Below are positions 31,948 to 39,043 of a stretch of DNA of 44,938 bases, piece by piece; within the stretch, counting starts at the first letter, position 1, and every line of letters begins with the position of its first letter. Source of the stretch: Eubacteriales bacterium OttesenSCG-928-N13 (GTDB lineage Bacteria; Bacillota; Clostridia; Christensenellales; Aristaeellaceae); NCBI GenBank assembly GCA_030265545.1, contig JAJDGF010000003.1:1-44938 (forward strand). Reading direction: 5' to 3'. The translations under genes and the position numbers were made by a program. The notes beneath the pieces were generated by a model. It saw only the letters and a program-made list of their open reading frames with translations, made no database searches and was not told where the DNA came from.

Positions 31948-32408
31948 ACAAAAATATTGTAATCATTGCGGATGACTATGACCGCGTTGATGGTAGAAAT
32001 GCGTATAAATCTGCCATAAAGCGTTTGACAATCGGTGCACCCACATTAAGTAAAAATAAAAGTATGCAGGTTGCACTACAGCTTTGGGAAGAAAGTTCAG
32101 GTGGTGAATTATCTGTTTCAACGGAGCTTCCCATTCATCAGGTTATGGATTTAATGATACTTTTAAGCCGAACAATGTTGTATTTCCGCGAAGCATATCG
32201 CCTCCCACTTCTTTACAACCCAGAAAATCCAGTTGTAGAGCGGCTCGGGGTGCAGGGAGGCGTGTTGCCCGTCACAGTCTGTACCGATAACCCAAACATC
32301 AACAACGATATTCAAACAATCTCACAGGCACTGAGTGATTTAGGCGAATTAACAGGTGAACGGCTTCGGGTATTATCCCGTATATTTGAAGATTTGGAGT
32401 GCTATTAG
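31944..32408 (+). CDS. unknown protein between GIY-YIG and MoxR-VWA genes (possible DUF6530)
   Basis: The 154-residue soluble protein opens IVIIADDYDRVDGRNAYKSA and has a long helical centre including SGGELSVSTELPIHQVMDLM. I do not recognise a functional motif; it may belong to DUF6530, from memory and unverified. AAGGAGG lies about nine bases before the ATG, which overlaps the previous stop. The next gene begins one base after its stop, so the three genes are translated together. It could be an adaptor or substrate of the ATPase, which is inference only. Confidence 0.5.
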   Translation: MNKNIVIIADDYDRVDGRNAYKSAIKRLTIGAPTLSKNKSMQVALQLWEESSGGELSVSTELPIHQVMDLMILLSRTMLYFREAYRLPLLYNPENPVVERLGVQGGVLPVTVCTDNPNINNDIQTISQALSDLGELTGERLRVLSRIFEDLECY

Positions 32409-32409
32409 G

Positions 32410-34446
32410 ATGGAACGTTCTTATATTCTGTCTCCTGCCAGACAGCTGACGGATGAAGAGAAGAAGCTTGTTTGGGAAAAACCAGATACGCACATTGAAA
32501 GTGTTGCCGAACGTCGTATATGCGAAGAAGTAAAACGCAACTGGCTACGCGGTGAGATGAAAATCACTAATATTTTGTTGGAGGGCGATGCAGGCTCTGG
32601 AAAAACTCAGCTTGCAAAAGCACTTTCCGCAGATTTTGGTTTGCCATATACGAAGATTACTTGTTTTGCTGATATGGATAAGTCAGATATATTAGGAGCG
32701 ATACTTCCCGTATTACCGGAAGACAAGACTTCTTCCATTGGCGTTGAGTATGAATACTACCCCTCGGAGATTTTAAGAGCCTATGAGAATGGGTGGCTTT
32801 TAGAGATACAAGAGCCAACAGTGATTCGTGATGCCGCAGTTTTAATGGCGTTAAACTCTGCGCTTGAATCGGATGGAAGTATCAACCTACCTACCCGTAT
32901 TGTTCATAGGCATCCGGATTTTATTGCAGTTATTACAACCAATCGTGGGTATAACGGGTGTCGGCCGCTTAATGAGGCTCTGCGTGACAGAGTACAGCAT
33001 AGTGAAAAAATGGATTTACCTGAGATTGATGTTATGGTGGAACGAGCCAAAGCAAAGACTGGTTGCACGAACAAGTCCATACTGTACACTTTCGCACAGA
33101 CTATTGTCGAATTAGATAGGGTTGCAAAAGCAAACGCTATAAAAGGTGTTGCGGGTATGCGCTCCTACTTTTTTTGGATTGATGCTGTTATGCAAAAAAC
33201 GAACATCATTGATTCGCTATATCACAAAGTCATTTACAAAATAACTACGGACTCGGATGAAATTGCAATTTTGGAGCAAGCATTGTGTGCTTCGGGAACC
33301 GTGGTAGATTTAGAAAAACTCTCGGAGAAGACTATAAATACAAATGGAGATGTGATGGAAATTCGCGCCGAAGGTGAGAGCGATATAAATTTTCCTGATG
33401 CCCCGTCCGAGGATATTCCAGCGGTAGCTTTACGCAAATCCTCTGACAGCGAGGGGCATTCAAATAGCAAAACGAAAACTACTACCGAAACGCACAGCTC
33501 AGACAACGGTGATGATGGAACCCCGATATACCATGAATTATCATCCGATGAGAAAGCGGATTTTGAACAACGACAAAAGACCTTTCGTAAACAGCTAAAC
33601 AAACAGGCGAGAGAACTTGTAAAGGGGTCGCCGCATGATAATATACGCCTGATTGTTCATAGACCGGAATCCACTCTTTCGCATCACTATGAATACCATC
33701 AAATTTCTTCTGAGTTGTCTCCTGTCATTCAAGAAATGGTGCGGAGAGTAAAACCAATGTTAGAACATGAGGTGTCTGTTGAGTATGCAAAATCTCGCTT
33801 TTACGGGACGAAATTCAATGTGGGAAAAATGGCTTCACCTGATTTTAGACACTTTTCCCAAAAACGTCCACCACAGGAAGAACCCACATTAGCAGTAGCA
33901 CTTCGCATTGATGAATCTGCTTCCATGAATGCTTATGGAAGAATAGAAGCTGCAAAACGAGCTGCCGTTGCAGTCTTCGAATTTTGCGAAGGCTGTCAAA
34001 TACCTTTGCTGGTTTATGGCGATACAGCAGACCGTTCTCCTTTGGAGCAGATGTCCTTATATTCCTATATTGATTTTGAAGAACCAATGCTCAACGATAA
34101 ATACTGCTTAATGAACATTAGAGGACATAGCAATAACCGAGATGGAATGGCACTGCGTATTCTTTCAGAAAAACTATTGCGAGCACCGCAAGAAACAAAG
34201 TTGCTCATCAGTATAAGTGACGGACAGCCAAAAGCTATGCCCGATTACTCTGGCGACAGCGCCATTGCGGATATGAAAAATGTCATTGAAGAATATTCCC
34301 GAAAAAATATTTTGTTTTTATCTGCCGCTATAGGGCAAGACAAGGAAACCATCTGTTCTATATATGGCCACGAGCGTTTTATTGATATAACTGATTTGCG
34401 GCAGCTTCCATCAAGGTTAGTAAGCATCATCGCAAAACATCTATAA
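32410..34446 (+). CDS. MoxR-type AAA+ ATPase fused to a CobT-like VWA domain
   Basis: At 678 residues, this protein has an N-terminal MoxR/CobS-type AAA+ module with Walker A GDAGSGKTQ near residue 59, Walker B-like WLLEIQEPTV near 129 and sensor-1 region AVITTNRGYNG near 175. A Ser/Thr/Asp-rich linker follows (about 325-375). The C-terminal VWA domain has a MIDAS site, RIDESASMN near 500 (DxSxS) and SISDGQPKAMP near 601. MoxR and VWA partners usually come as two proteins that insert metals or remodel complexes; here they are one chain. It overlaps a dense operon with a GIY-YIG-like nuclease, hinting at a conflict or remodelling system. Confidence 0.82.
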   Translation: MERSYILSPARQLTDEEKKLVWEKPDTHIESVAERRICEEVKRNWLRGEMKITNILLEGDAGSGKTQLAKALSADFGLPYTKITCFADMDKSDILGAILPVLPEDKTSSIGVEYEYYPSEILRAYENGWLLEIQEPTVIRDAAVLMALNSALESDGSINLPTRIVHRHPDFIAVITTNRGYNGCRPLNEALRDRVQHSEKMDLPEIDVMVERAKAKTGCTNKSILYTFAQTIVELDRVAKANAIKGVAGMRSYFFWIDAVMQKTNIIDSLYHKVIYKITTDSDEIAILEQALCASGTVVDLEKLSEKTINTNGDVMEIRAEGESDINFPDAPSEDIPAVALRKSSDSEGHSNSKTKTTTETHSSDNGDDGTPIYHELSSDEKADFEQRQKTFRKQLNKQARELVKGSPHDNIRLIVHRPESTLSHHYEYHQISSELSPVIQEMVRRVKPMLEHEVSVEYAKSRFYGTKFNVGKMASPDFRHFSQKRPPQEEPTLAVALRIDESASMNAYGRIEAAKRAAVAVFEFCEGCQIPLLVYGDTADRSPLEQMSLYSYIDFEEPMLNDKYCLMNIRGHSNNRDGMALRILSEKLLRAPQETKLLISISDGQPKAMPDYSGDSAIADMKNVIEEYSRKNILFLSAAIGQDKETICSIYGHERFIDITDLRQLPSRLVSIIAKHL

Positions 34447-34452
34447 AATGTG

Positions 34453-34458
34453 TATAAT
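34453..34458 (+). promoter_or_regulatory. -10 box of the XRE/desulfoferrodoxin-like gene
   Basis: An extended -10 (TG-TATAAT) lies 26 bases before the next start codon, directly after the MoxR-VWA stop. No clear -35 is seen. Confidence 0.5.
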
Positions 34459-34484
34459 GCAAGAGTTAAGGAGGGAGGTATCTC

Positions 34485-35081
34485 ATGGATTGTGTGAAAA
34501 TTGGGAAGCTGATTGCAAAATTGCGAAAAGAAAAAGGACTTACACAGAAAAATGTGGCAGACGCTCTTGGAGTTTTGAATAAAACTGTTTCTAAATGGGA
34601 GTGCGGATTAGGATGCCCTGACCTATCTTACTGGGCTGACCTTTCCACCATTCTTGGCGTAGATATTTCACAGATGATGGAGGGTGAAATCACCCCTAAT
34701 AAGCCAGACAGCGGAAATATTGACAGGGTTCGGTTCTATGTTTGCCCTTCCTGTGGAAATATTCTTGTCAGTACAGGCAGCGCATCCATCTCCTGCTGTG
34801 GTATGAAGATAGACTATCTGACACATGTATCTCAAAACAAAGATTTTACTATATCCGTTGAAGAGGTAGATACGGATTATTATATCTCCACCAACCACCC
34901 GATGGAGAAAGACCATTATCTATCGTTCGTGGCCTATGTGAAAACCGATAGCATATTTCTAAAAAGGTTGTATCCAGAACAAAGCCCGAACTTTCGAATC
35001 CCGATGATTTCAGGAGGTAAGTTGTATCTATATTGCACCAAGCAAGGCTTGACATCTTTTCCTGATTTATTTGGCGAGTAA
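34485..35081 (+). CDS. XRE regulator with desulfoferrodoxin/superoxide-reductase-like domain
   Basis: The 198-residue protein has an XRE helix-turn-helix at residues 5-62 (LRKEKGLTQKNVADALG, KTVSKWECGLGCPDLS). A Cys cluster follows (CPSCGNILVSTG, then SISCCG, about 84-105) like the desulfoferrodoxin iron site. The C-terminal domain (about 115-195) is like the superoxide reductase fold, including NHPMEKDHYLSFV, which matches the HPMxxxHY iron-ligand motif. The later Cys-His ligand pair seems reduced to Cys only (YLYCTKQG). A redox or metal sensor is inferred. GGAGGGAGG precedes the ATG. Confidence 0.75.
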   Translation: MDCVKIGKLIAKLRKEKGLTQKNVADALGVLNKTVSKWECGLGCPDLSYWADLSTILGVDISQMMEGEITPNKPDSGNIDRVRFYVCPSCGNILVSTGSASISCCGMKIDYLTHVSQNKDFTISVEEVDTDYYISTNHPMEKDHYLSFVAYVKTDSIFLKRLYPEQSPNFRIPMISGGKLYLYCTKQGLTSFPDLFGE

Positions 35082-35095
35082 AGAATTGGGGTGAT

Positions 35096-35287
35096 ATGAT
35101 GCAAACAACCAAATGGATACACTGCCCTACCTGTGGGAATAAGACGCGTGCAAGAGTGCGGGAGGACACCAAACTTGAGAATTTCCCGCTGTTTTGCCCG
35201 AAGTGTAAACAGGAAACCCTTATCAATGTATCAAAACTAAATATAACACTTATCGCAGAGCCGGACGCTAAAACGCAGGAAGAATAA
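35096..35287 (+). CDS. cysteine-rich KTR family protein
   Basis: The 63-residue protein has two CxxC pairs (HCPTCGNKTRARV near residue 9 and CPKCKQETLINV near 34), matching the KTR-family small zinc-ribbon proteins usually found beside resistance genes in Clostridia elements. The ATG at 35096 follows GGGGTGAT. Function unknown; a zinc ribbon binding RNA or DNA is inferred. It follows the XRE gene by 14 bases and precedes a strong terminator. Confidence 0.85.
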   Translation: MMQTTKWIHCPTCGNKTRARVREDTKLENFPLFCPKCKQETLINVSKLNITLIAEPDAKTQEE

Positions 35288-35302
35288 GACGTTAAGACGC
35301 AG

Positions 35303-35347
35303 AGCCGATAACCGTGAGTTTTTGAACTCACAGTTATCGGCTTTTTT
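35303..35347 (+). terminator. strong intrinsic terminator
   Basis: GCCGATAAC-CGTGAGTT pairs with AACTCAC-AGTTATCGGC across a TTTG loop, followed by TTTTTT. It closes the A+T-rich cargo block. Confidence 0.9.
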
Positions 35348-35427
35348 CCTTTGAATAATCAAAACCGCCGTTTTCCTATTGAAAAATGGACAAGCGGAGG
35401 GTGTATTAAAGTCGCCCTTTTTTAAGG

Positions 35428-35461
35428 ACACGGCGGTAACGACAGGAGGTTGCCGCCGTGT
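35428..35461. repeat. long inverted repeat
   Basis: ACACGGCGGTAAC (35428-35440) pairs with GTTGCCGCCGTGT (35449-35461), 13 bases with one G-T pair, across an eight-base loop containing AGGAG. It lies in the 456-base gap 35288-35743, which also holds terminators at 35303, 35586 and 35628 and no gene that I can see. Confidence 0.6.
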
Positions 35462-35585
35462 TCTGCTGTGCAATTCGACAAAATAACCTCTTTTTTGCAC
35501 GATTAAAAAAAGTCTATCCCCTTACACGGCATATCACGCCCATCAATGTACCTACACACATCGCATAGCAGGAAATGATTGCCAT

Positions 35586-35620
35586 AACGCTCGGCTGAAC
35601 TTTGTTCAGTCGGGCGTTTT
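35586..35620 (+). terminator. intrinsic terminator
   Basis: CGCTCGGCTGAAC pairs with GTTCAGTCGGGCG across TTT and is followed by TTTTT. Confidence 0.75.
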
Positions 35621-35627
35621 TGTATGC

Positions 35628-35660
35628 CGCCGCAAAAATTATTTTGAGTTTTTTGCGGCG
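35628..35660. repeat. perfect inverted repeat (terminator-like)
   Basis: CGCCGCAAAAA (35628-35638) and TTTTTGCGGCG (35650-35660) form an 11-base-pair stem and can terminate transcription in either direction. It is about 85 bases before the sigma-factor gene. Confidence 0.65.
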
Positions 35661-35743
35661 ACTTTGGCAAATGCCACTTCGCAAATTGTAGTAGTGGCGA
35701 AAGGGGAAGCAAATCACCGCCCTTGCAGAAAGGGGGTGAGAAT

Positions 35744-36166
35744 GTGAATCCATCCCACGAGCTACATAAGCAACACGCCTTTGATAGCTTCTGCAAAAAA
35801 GTCCTCAAAAACGAAGCCCGCAATTTCTACGTTGAAGTCAAGCGGCAGCGCGAACGGGAATCGCTTTTTTCAGAGCTATCGGCACAGGAAATGGAGCGGC
35901 TTTTTATGCTGGACGAGTACCCCAGTGAACAATCCATATTCAGCGTTTTGGAGTACGACGTTGCCATAAAAAGCGAATTGCTGGCCGATGCTCTAACGGC
36001 CCTGCCGGAACAGAAGCGAGACATCATCCTGCTTTACCACTTCCTCGGCATGACGGACAAGGAGATTGGCGACTTGCTGCACATGGCGCGTCAGACCGTC
36101 CAATACCAGCGGACAAGCTCTTTACGGCACTTAAAAAAATACATGGAGGGAAAGGCCAATGAGTAA
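35744..36166 (+). CDS. RNA polymerase sigma factor-like protein (Tn916 orf7 type)
   Basis: The 140-residue protein of the short sigma-70 type seen in Tn916-like elements has LFSELSAQEMERLFMLDEYPS in the middle and a sigma-4-like helix-turn-helix with LPEQKRDIILLYHFLGMTDKEI and MARQTVQYQRTSSL near the end. Such proteins regulate excision and transfer in these elements. A GTG start at 35744 is chosen with AAAGGGGGTGA upstream. The next gene overlaps its end by eight bases. Confidence 0.85.
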   Translation: MNPSHELHKQHAFDSFCKKVLKNEARNFYVEVKRQRERESLFSELSAQEMERLFMLDEYPSEQSIFSVLEYDVAIKSELLADALTALPEQKRDIILLYHFLGMTDKEIGDLLHMARQTVQYQRTSSLRHLKKYMEGKANE

Positions 36167-36401
36167 ACAAGGGTACAGAGCTTCCGGCTTGCTTCCTTAC
36201 TCCGTCATCGCGGCGGCATCCCACGGCGACGTGGATGCCATCAACGCCGTGCTGAAGCACTACGAGGGCTACATAGCTGTTTTATCCACAAGGCAGCTTT
36301 TCGATGAAAGCGGATGCCCCCATGCGTGTGTGGATGACGGACTTAGGCGCAGGCTGGAAACCAAACTGATTACTAAAATCCTCACGTTCAGAGTAGCATA
36401 A
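36159..36401 (+). CDS. helix-turn-helix protein (conjugative transposon HTH_16/orf8 type)
   Basis: The 80-residue protein opens with GYRASGLLPYSVIAAASHGDVDAINAVL, as in the small HTH proteins that follow the sigma gene in Tn916-like elements. Its ATG overlaps the sigma gene and GGAGGG precedes it, so the two are translationally coupled. In the family this pair affects regulation of excision. The C-terminal half is helical and charged. Confidence 0.8.
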   Translation: MSKQGYRASGLLPYSVIAAASHGDVDAINAVLKHYEGYIAVLSTRQLFDESGCPHACVDDGLRRRLETKLITKILTFRVA

Positions 36402-36519
36402 TTCCCCGCCCGTGCGGGAAGCGTGTTTTCCCCCTTTCCACGCTTCCCGCCTACGGGCTTTTCGTGTTGTCGTGCGGCAAAAGCCCACCGGGGAGCCGGT
36501 GAGTTTTTACGGCCTGACA

Positions 36520-36735
36520 ATGGCCAATAGCAGCTTGACAAAGAAAGCACGCAAGATAACGGCGGCGCAGCATAACGGCAAATTCGGATACGTTCTATTC
36601 CCATACCGAGCCGGACGGCGGGTGCGCCACGACCTCTACGCGAGAGAGCGACCAACACCGACAGCCCGTGACAAGCTGGGGCAGCTTGTAGGCTATGACC
36701 GCATGGGAATGACAATGATACTCCCGTCCAGCTAA
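36520..36735 (+). CDS. small basic ORF, unknown
   Basis: This is a 71-residue open frame, rich in Arg and Lys, with YVLFPYRAGRRVRHDLYAR in the middle. No strong ribosome site precedes the ATG, and I see no known family. It lies between the HTH gene and the structured leader. It could be a real small DNA-binding protein or chance; the frame also extends upstream. Confidence 0.35.
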   Translation: MANSSLTKKARKITAAQHNGKFGYVLFPYRAGRRVRHDLYARERPTPTARDKLGQLVGYDRMGMTMILPSS

Positions 36736-36756
36736 CAGGCCGAGCGTTAAAAGCGT

Positions 36757-36905
36757 CGCAGCCAATAGGGGCGGCTGCATGAGAACCATGCAGGGGTGAA
36801 ATTCCCGTGAGGACGCGGCCCGCGTCCGTCCGACTTTGTTTTCTTTTTATGGCAAAATCAGAACAAAGGGCTGCGTTCACGATGTTTTTGATGCAGCTCT
36901 TTTTT
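36757..36905 (+). ncRNA. structured leader with terminator upstream of excisionase
   Basis: The segment carries, in order, GCAGCC/GGCTGC (36758-36778), GCATG/CATGC (36777-36791, overlapping the first stem, so mutually exclusive in part), GGG-TGAAATT-CCC (36794-36806) and GGACGCG/CGCGTCC (36811-36827). A terminator stem follows, AGGGCTGC/GCAGCTCT (36867-36900), with a T run. Competing stems ahead of a terminator, before an excisionase gene, resemble an attenuator or riboswitch. The GGGTGAAATTCCC piece slightly recalls cobalamin riboswitches, but the GCCACTG core is absent. Confidence 0.45.
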
Positions 36906-36939
36906 GTGGTTTTGGATAACCGAAAGGAGGGCATTGTCT

Positions 36940-37173
36940 ATGGAAATGAGTTCGCAGGAAATCTATCGCATCGTGTTCAAGGAATACCCGGATGTGCTTG
37001 ATGTAAAGCAAGTCAGTAAGCTGCTGGGCGTGAGTACAAAAACCGTATACAAGCTGATAAAAGACGGCTCCCTGTCCTCATTGCGAGTGGGCAGGGAGTT
37101 TCGCGTTACCAAAGTGACGCTGATGAAGTACATGAAAGTTTTTGGGCAAGCTGCCGTCGCAAGCGATAAATAA
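36940..37173 (+). CDS. xis: excisionase (helix-turn-helix, MerR/HTH_17 type)
   Basis: The 77-residue protein has a winged helix-turn-helix at residues 20-68: LDVKQVSKLLGVSTKTVYKL, then DGSLSSLRVGREFRVTKVTL. Excisionases bend the attachment arms and steer the integrase to excision. The ATG has AAAGGAGG before it. It sits about 100 bases before the integrase gene, the normal order in such modules. Confidence 0.88.
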   Translation: MEMSSQEIYRIVFKEYPDVLDVKQVSKLLGVSTKTVYKLIKDGSLSSLRVGREFRVTKVTLMKYMKVFGQAAVASDK

Positions 37174-37201
37174 TTATTTCTTAAAAAAGTGCTGCACTTG
37201 C

Positions 37202-37229
37202 TGAAATGCGATATTTCATCTGCTATAAT
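37202..37229 (+). promoter_or_regulatory. integrase promoter with overlapping palindrome
   Basis: An extended -10, TGC-TATAAT (37221-37229), lies 51 bases before the integrase start. TGAAAT (37202-37207) and ATTTCA (37213-37218) form an inverted repeat in the spacer, a possible operator for the xis/int switch. The nearest -35-like TTGCTG is at a long 20-base spacing. Confidence 0.5.
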
Positions 37230-37279
37230 AGGAACTGTCAATAGTAGGTGAAATCATCTGTGCGAATGGAGGATTTTAC

Positions 37280-38554
37280 ATGAGAACAGGTCATCTACAA
37301 AACAAGACCATCAAGGTTGCTGGGCATCTGGAAGATAGACGTGGTTATTATCACATTGCATTGAATTGGGTTGACAGGAGCGGCAACCGTGGCCGAAAGA
37401 GCATCTCTACCGGCTTTCCTGTTAAGGGCAACAAAAAGCGGGCAGAAGAAATGATGCGGCTTGCAAAGCGAGTGCAGCAGGAAATCGTATCAGCTATGCC
37501 CGAAGTGACGGAACTGCTTTTTGCGGATTTTATGGAACAATGGCTTGAAGTCATTAAGCCGGACATCAAGCTCACTACTTATGGCGGCTATTGCATGAAT
37601 GTGCGGTCTGCCATCGGCCCGTATTTCCGCGAACATGGCATACTGCTCCGTGAGCTGACCGCCGACGACATTAACGACTTTTATGCGGAACAGTTGGAGA
37701 CAGTCAAGGCCACTACCGTTCATAAGTACCACGCCAATATCAGCAAGGCACTTAAATACGCTGTGAAAAAGGGCATGATTCCTTACTCGGTGATGGACAA
37801 GGTGGATAGGCCAAAGCCAGAGCGATTTGTTGGCAAATTCCTGAAACAGTCTGAAACGATAGAGTTGTTTGAAGCAGTCAAAGGCCATAAGCTGGAGCTG
37901 GGTGTCATACTCGGCGCGTTCTACGGGTTGCGCCGTGCGGAAATCATCGGCTTACGCTGGGAATCCATTGACTTTGAAGCCAATTCCATCACCATTGAGC
38001 ATACGGTAACAGTGGCAAACGTAGATGGAAAGCGCGTACTCGTCGTGGATGATACCACAAAGTCAAAAGCCAGCTTCCGCACATTGCCGCTTGTTCCAGA
38101 GTTTCGGGCAAAGCTGCTGGCGGTCAAAGAAGAACAGGAACACTACCGCAAGCTGTGTGGCAACTCCTACAACAAGGTTGAGGGGAAGTACATCTACACC
38201 GACCAGCTTGGAAATCGCGTTAGGCCCGACTATCTTTCCAGCGCGTTCCCCAAGTTTATGGAGGAAAACGGGTTTAGACGGTTGAGATTTCACGATTTGC
38301 GTCATAGCTGCGCAAGCCTGTTGCTGGCGAACGGCGTACCGCTCAAACAGATACAGGAATGGCTCGGCCACAGCGACTTTGCGATTACAGCCAACACCTA
38401 TGCGCATTTGGAATTTGACTCAAAACTGAAATCAGCACAAGCTATGACTTGGATTGAGAAAACATCATTGGCGCAAGCTGACGAAGTGGAGACTGAACGC
38501 CCAATAACCCCAAGCACAAACAAAGAAAACAGCCAGCCCATGTTAGCTACATAG
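37280..38554 (+). CDS. int: tyrosine-recombinase integrase
   Basis: The 424-residue integrase has an N-terminal AP2-like arm-binding domain (residues 1-60, with IKVAGHLEDRRGYYHIALNW), a SAM-like core-binding domain (about 75-180) and a catalytic domain with the R in YGLRRAEIIGLRWESI near 217, HDLRHSCASLL near 340 and WLGHSDFAITANTYAHLEF near 362, the last containing the nucleophile Tyr. GGAGG precedes the ATG. It is immediately followed by tRNA-Ser and direct repeats, as expected for integration at a tRNA. Confidence 0.95.
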   Translation: MRTGHLQNKTIKVAGHLEDRRGYYHIALNWVDRSGNRGRKSISTGFPVKGNKKRAEEMMRLAKRVQQEIVSAMPEVTELLFADFMEQWLEVIKPDIKLTTYGGYCMNVRSAIGPYFREHGILLRELTADDINDFYAEQLETVKATTVHKYHANISKALKYAVKKGMIPYSVMDKVDRPKPERFVGKFLKQSETIELFEAVKGHKLELGVILGAFYGLRRAEIIGLRWESIDFEANSITIEHTVTVANVDGKRVLVVDDTTKSKASFRTLPLVPEFRAKLLAVKEEQEHYRKLCGNSYNKVEGKYIYTDQLGNRVRPDYLSSAFPKFMEENGFRRLRFHDLRHSCASLLLANGVPLKQIQEWLGHSDFAITANTYAHLEFDSKLKSAQAMTWIEKTSLAQADEVETERPITPSTNKENSQPMLAT

Positions 38555-38584
38555 ACTGGCCGCTGTGGGGCAAAAGCCCCGGAA

Positions 38585-38676
38585 TGGCGGAGGCGGTGGG
38601 ATTCGAACCCACGTGGCGCTCATCACGCCAAAACGATTTCGAGTCGTTCTCGTTATGACCTCTTCGATACGCCTCC
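38585..38676 (-). tRNA. tRNA-Ser (anticodon CGA), complete
   Basis: The 92-base gene has a perfect seven-pair acceptor stem (GGAGGCG with CGCCTCC), a discriminator G and encoded CCA, a CTCGAAA anticodon loop (anticodon read from 38639-38641), a long variable arm as in serine tRNAs and a TTCGAAT T-loop. It lies 30 bases downstream of int, on the opposite strand. A split 5' half of another tRNA-Ser(CGA) follows 150 bases further right. Confidence 0.95.
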
Positions 38677-38720
38677 GTGTATATTGTGGCTCTAAAGTCC
38701 GCTATCTTCCACTTGGAAAA

Positions 38721-38743
38721 AGGGCGTACATTTAGGGCGTACA
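38721..38743 (+). repeat. direct repeats, probable integrase arm sites
   Basis: AGGGCGTACA occurs at 38721-38730 and 38734-38743, spaced 13 bases apart. Short direct repeats near the core are typical arm-type integrase binding sites. They lie between the complete tRNA and the split one. Confidence 0.55.
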
Positions 38744-38768
38744 CAGCAAATATTTAATTTTAGTTCTC

Positions 38769-38801
38769 CCGCGAAAACCCCAGTAAATCAAGGTTTCGCG
38801 G
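38769..38801. repeat. hairpin in the attachment region
   Basis: CCGCGAAA (38769-38776) pairs with TTTCGCGG (38794-38801). It stands between the arm sites and the split tRNA. Confidence 0.5.
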
Positions 38802-38827
38802 CCATCCCCGGAGTTTTACACTACCGC

Positions 38828-38868
38828 ATTTCGAGTCAGGCCCGTTATGACCACTTCGATACTCCTCC
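38828..38868 (-). pseudogene. 5' half of a tRNA-Ser(CGA), broken at the anticodon loop
   Basis: On the minus strand this begins GGAGGAG-TATCGAAG and continues through the D arm to GACTCGAAAT, the anticodon loop. After this the sequence no longer pairs as a tRNA: the next base is G where C is needed. The 10-base GACTCGAAAT is shared with the complete tRNA. The 3' half (needing CTCCTCC) is not within the window and probably lies at the left end of the element. This is the likely att core. Confidence 0.7.
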
Positions 38869-38986
38869 TCAGCGCGAGGATTAGTATACGACAAACAGGT
38901 GTGATTTGTCAAGCAAGACACCATGAAATATGCGCCCATCGCGAAAAAAGATACAATCCGTTAACCATACGAATGGCAGGGAATGC

Positions 38987-38992
38987 TATAAT
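38987..38992 (+). promoter_or_regulatory. -10 box upstream of argS
   Basis: An extended -10, TGC-TATAAT, lies 51 bases before the argS start codon. The -35 region is not clear. Confidence 0.5.
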
Positions 38993-39043
38993 GAAGTACT
39001 TATTCTATTGACAAAGCATTCTAGGCACGAGGTGGCAAACGAT

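Noticed and set aside
36791..36827. Cobalamin riboswitch
   Set aside because: Only the GGTGAAA-CCC-like piece is reminiscent; the conserved GCCACTG core and upstream domains are missing.
38547..38744. Minus-strand open frame across the tRNA-Ser
   Set aside because: It runs through a complete tRNA and the arm repeats and has no coding pattern.
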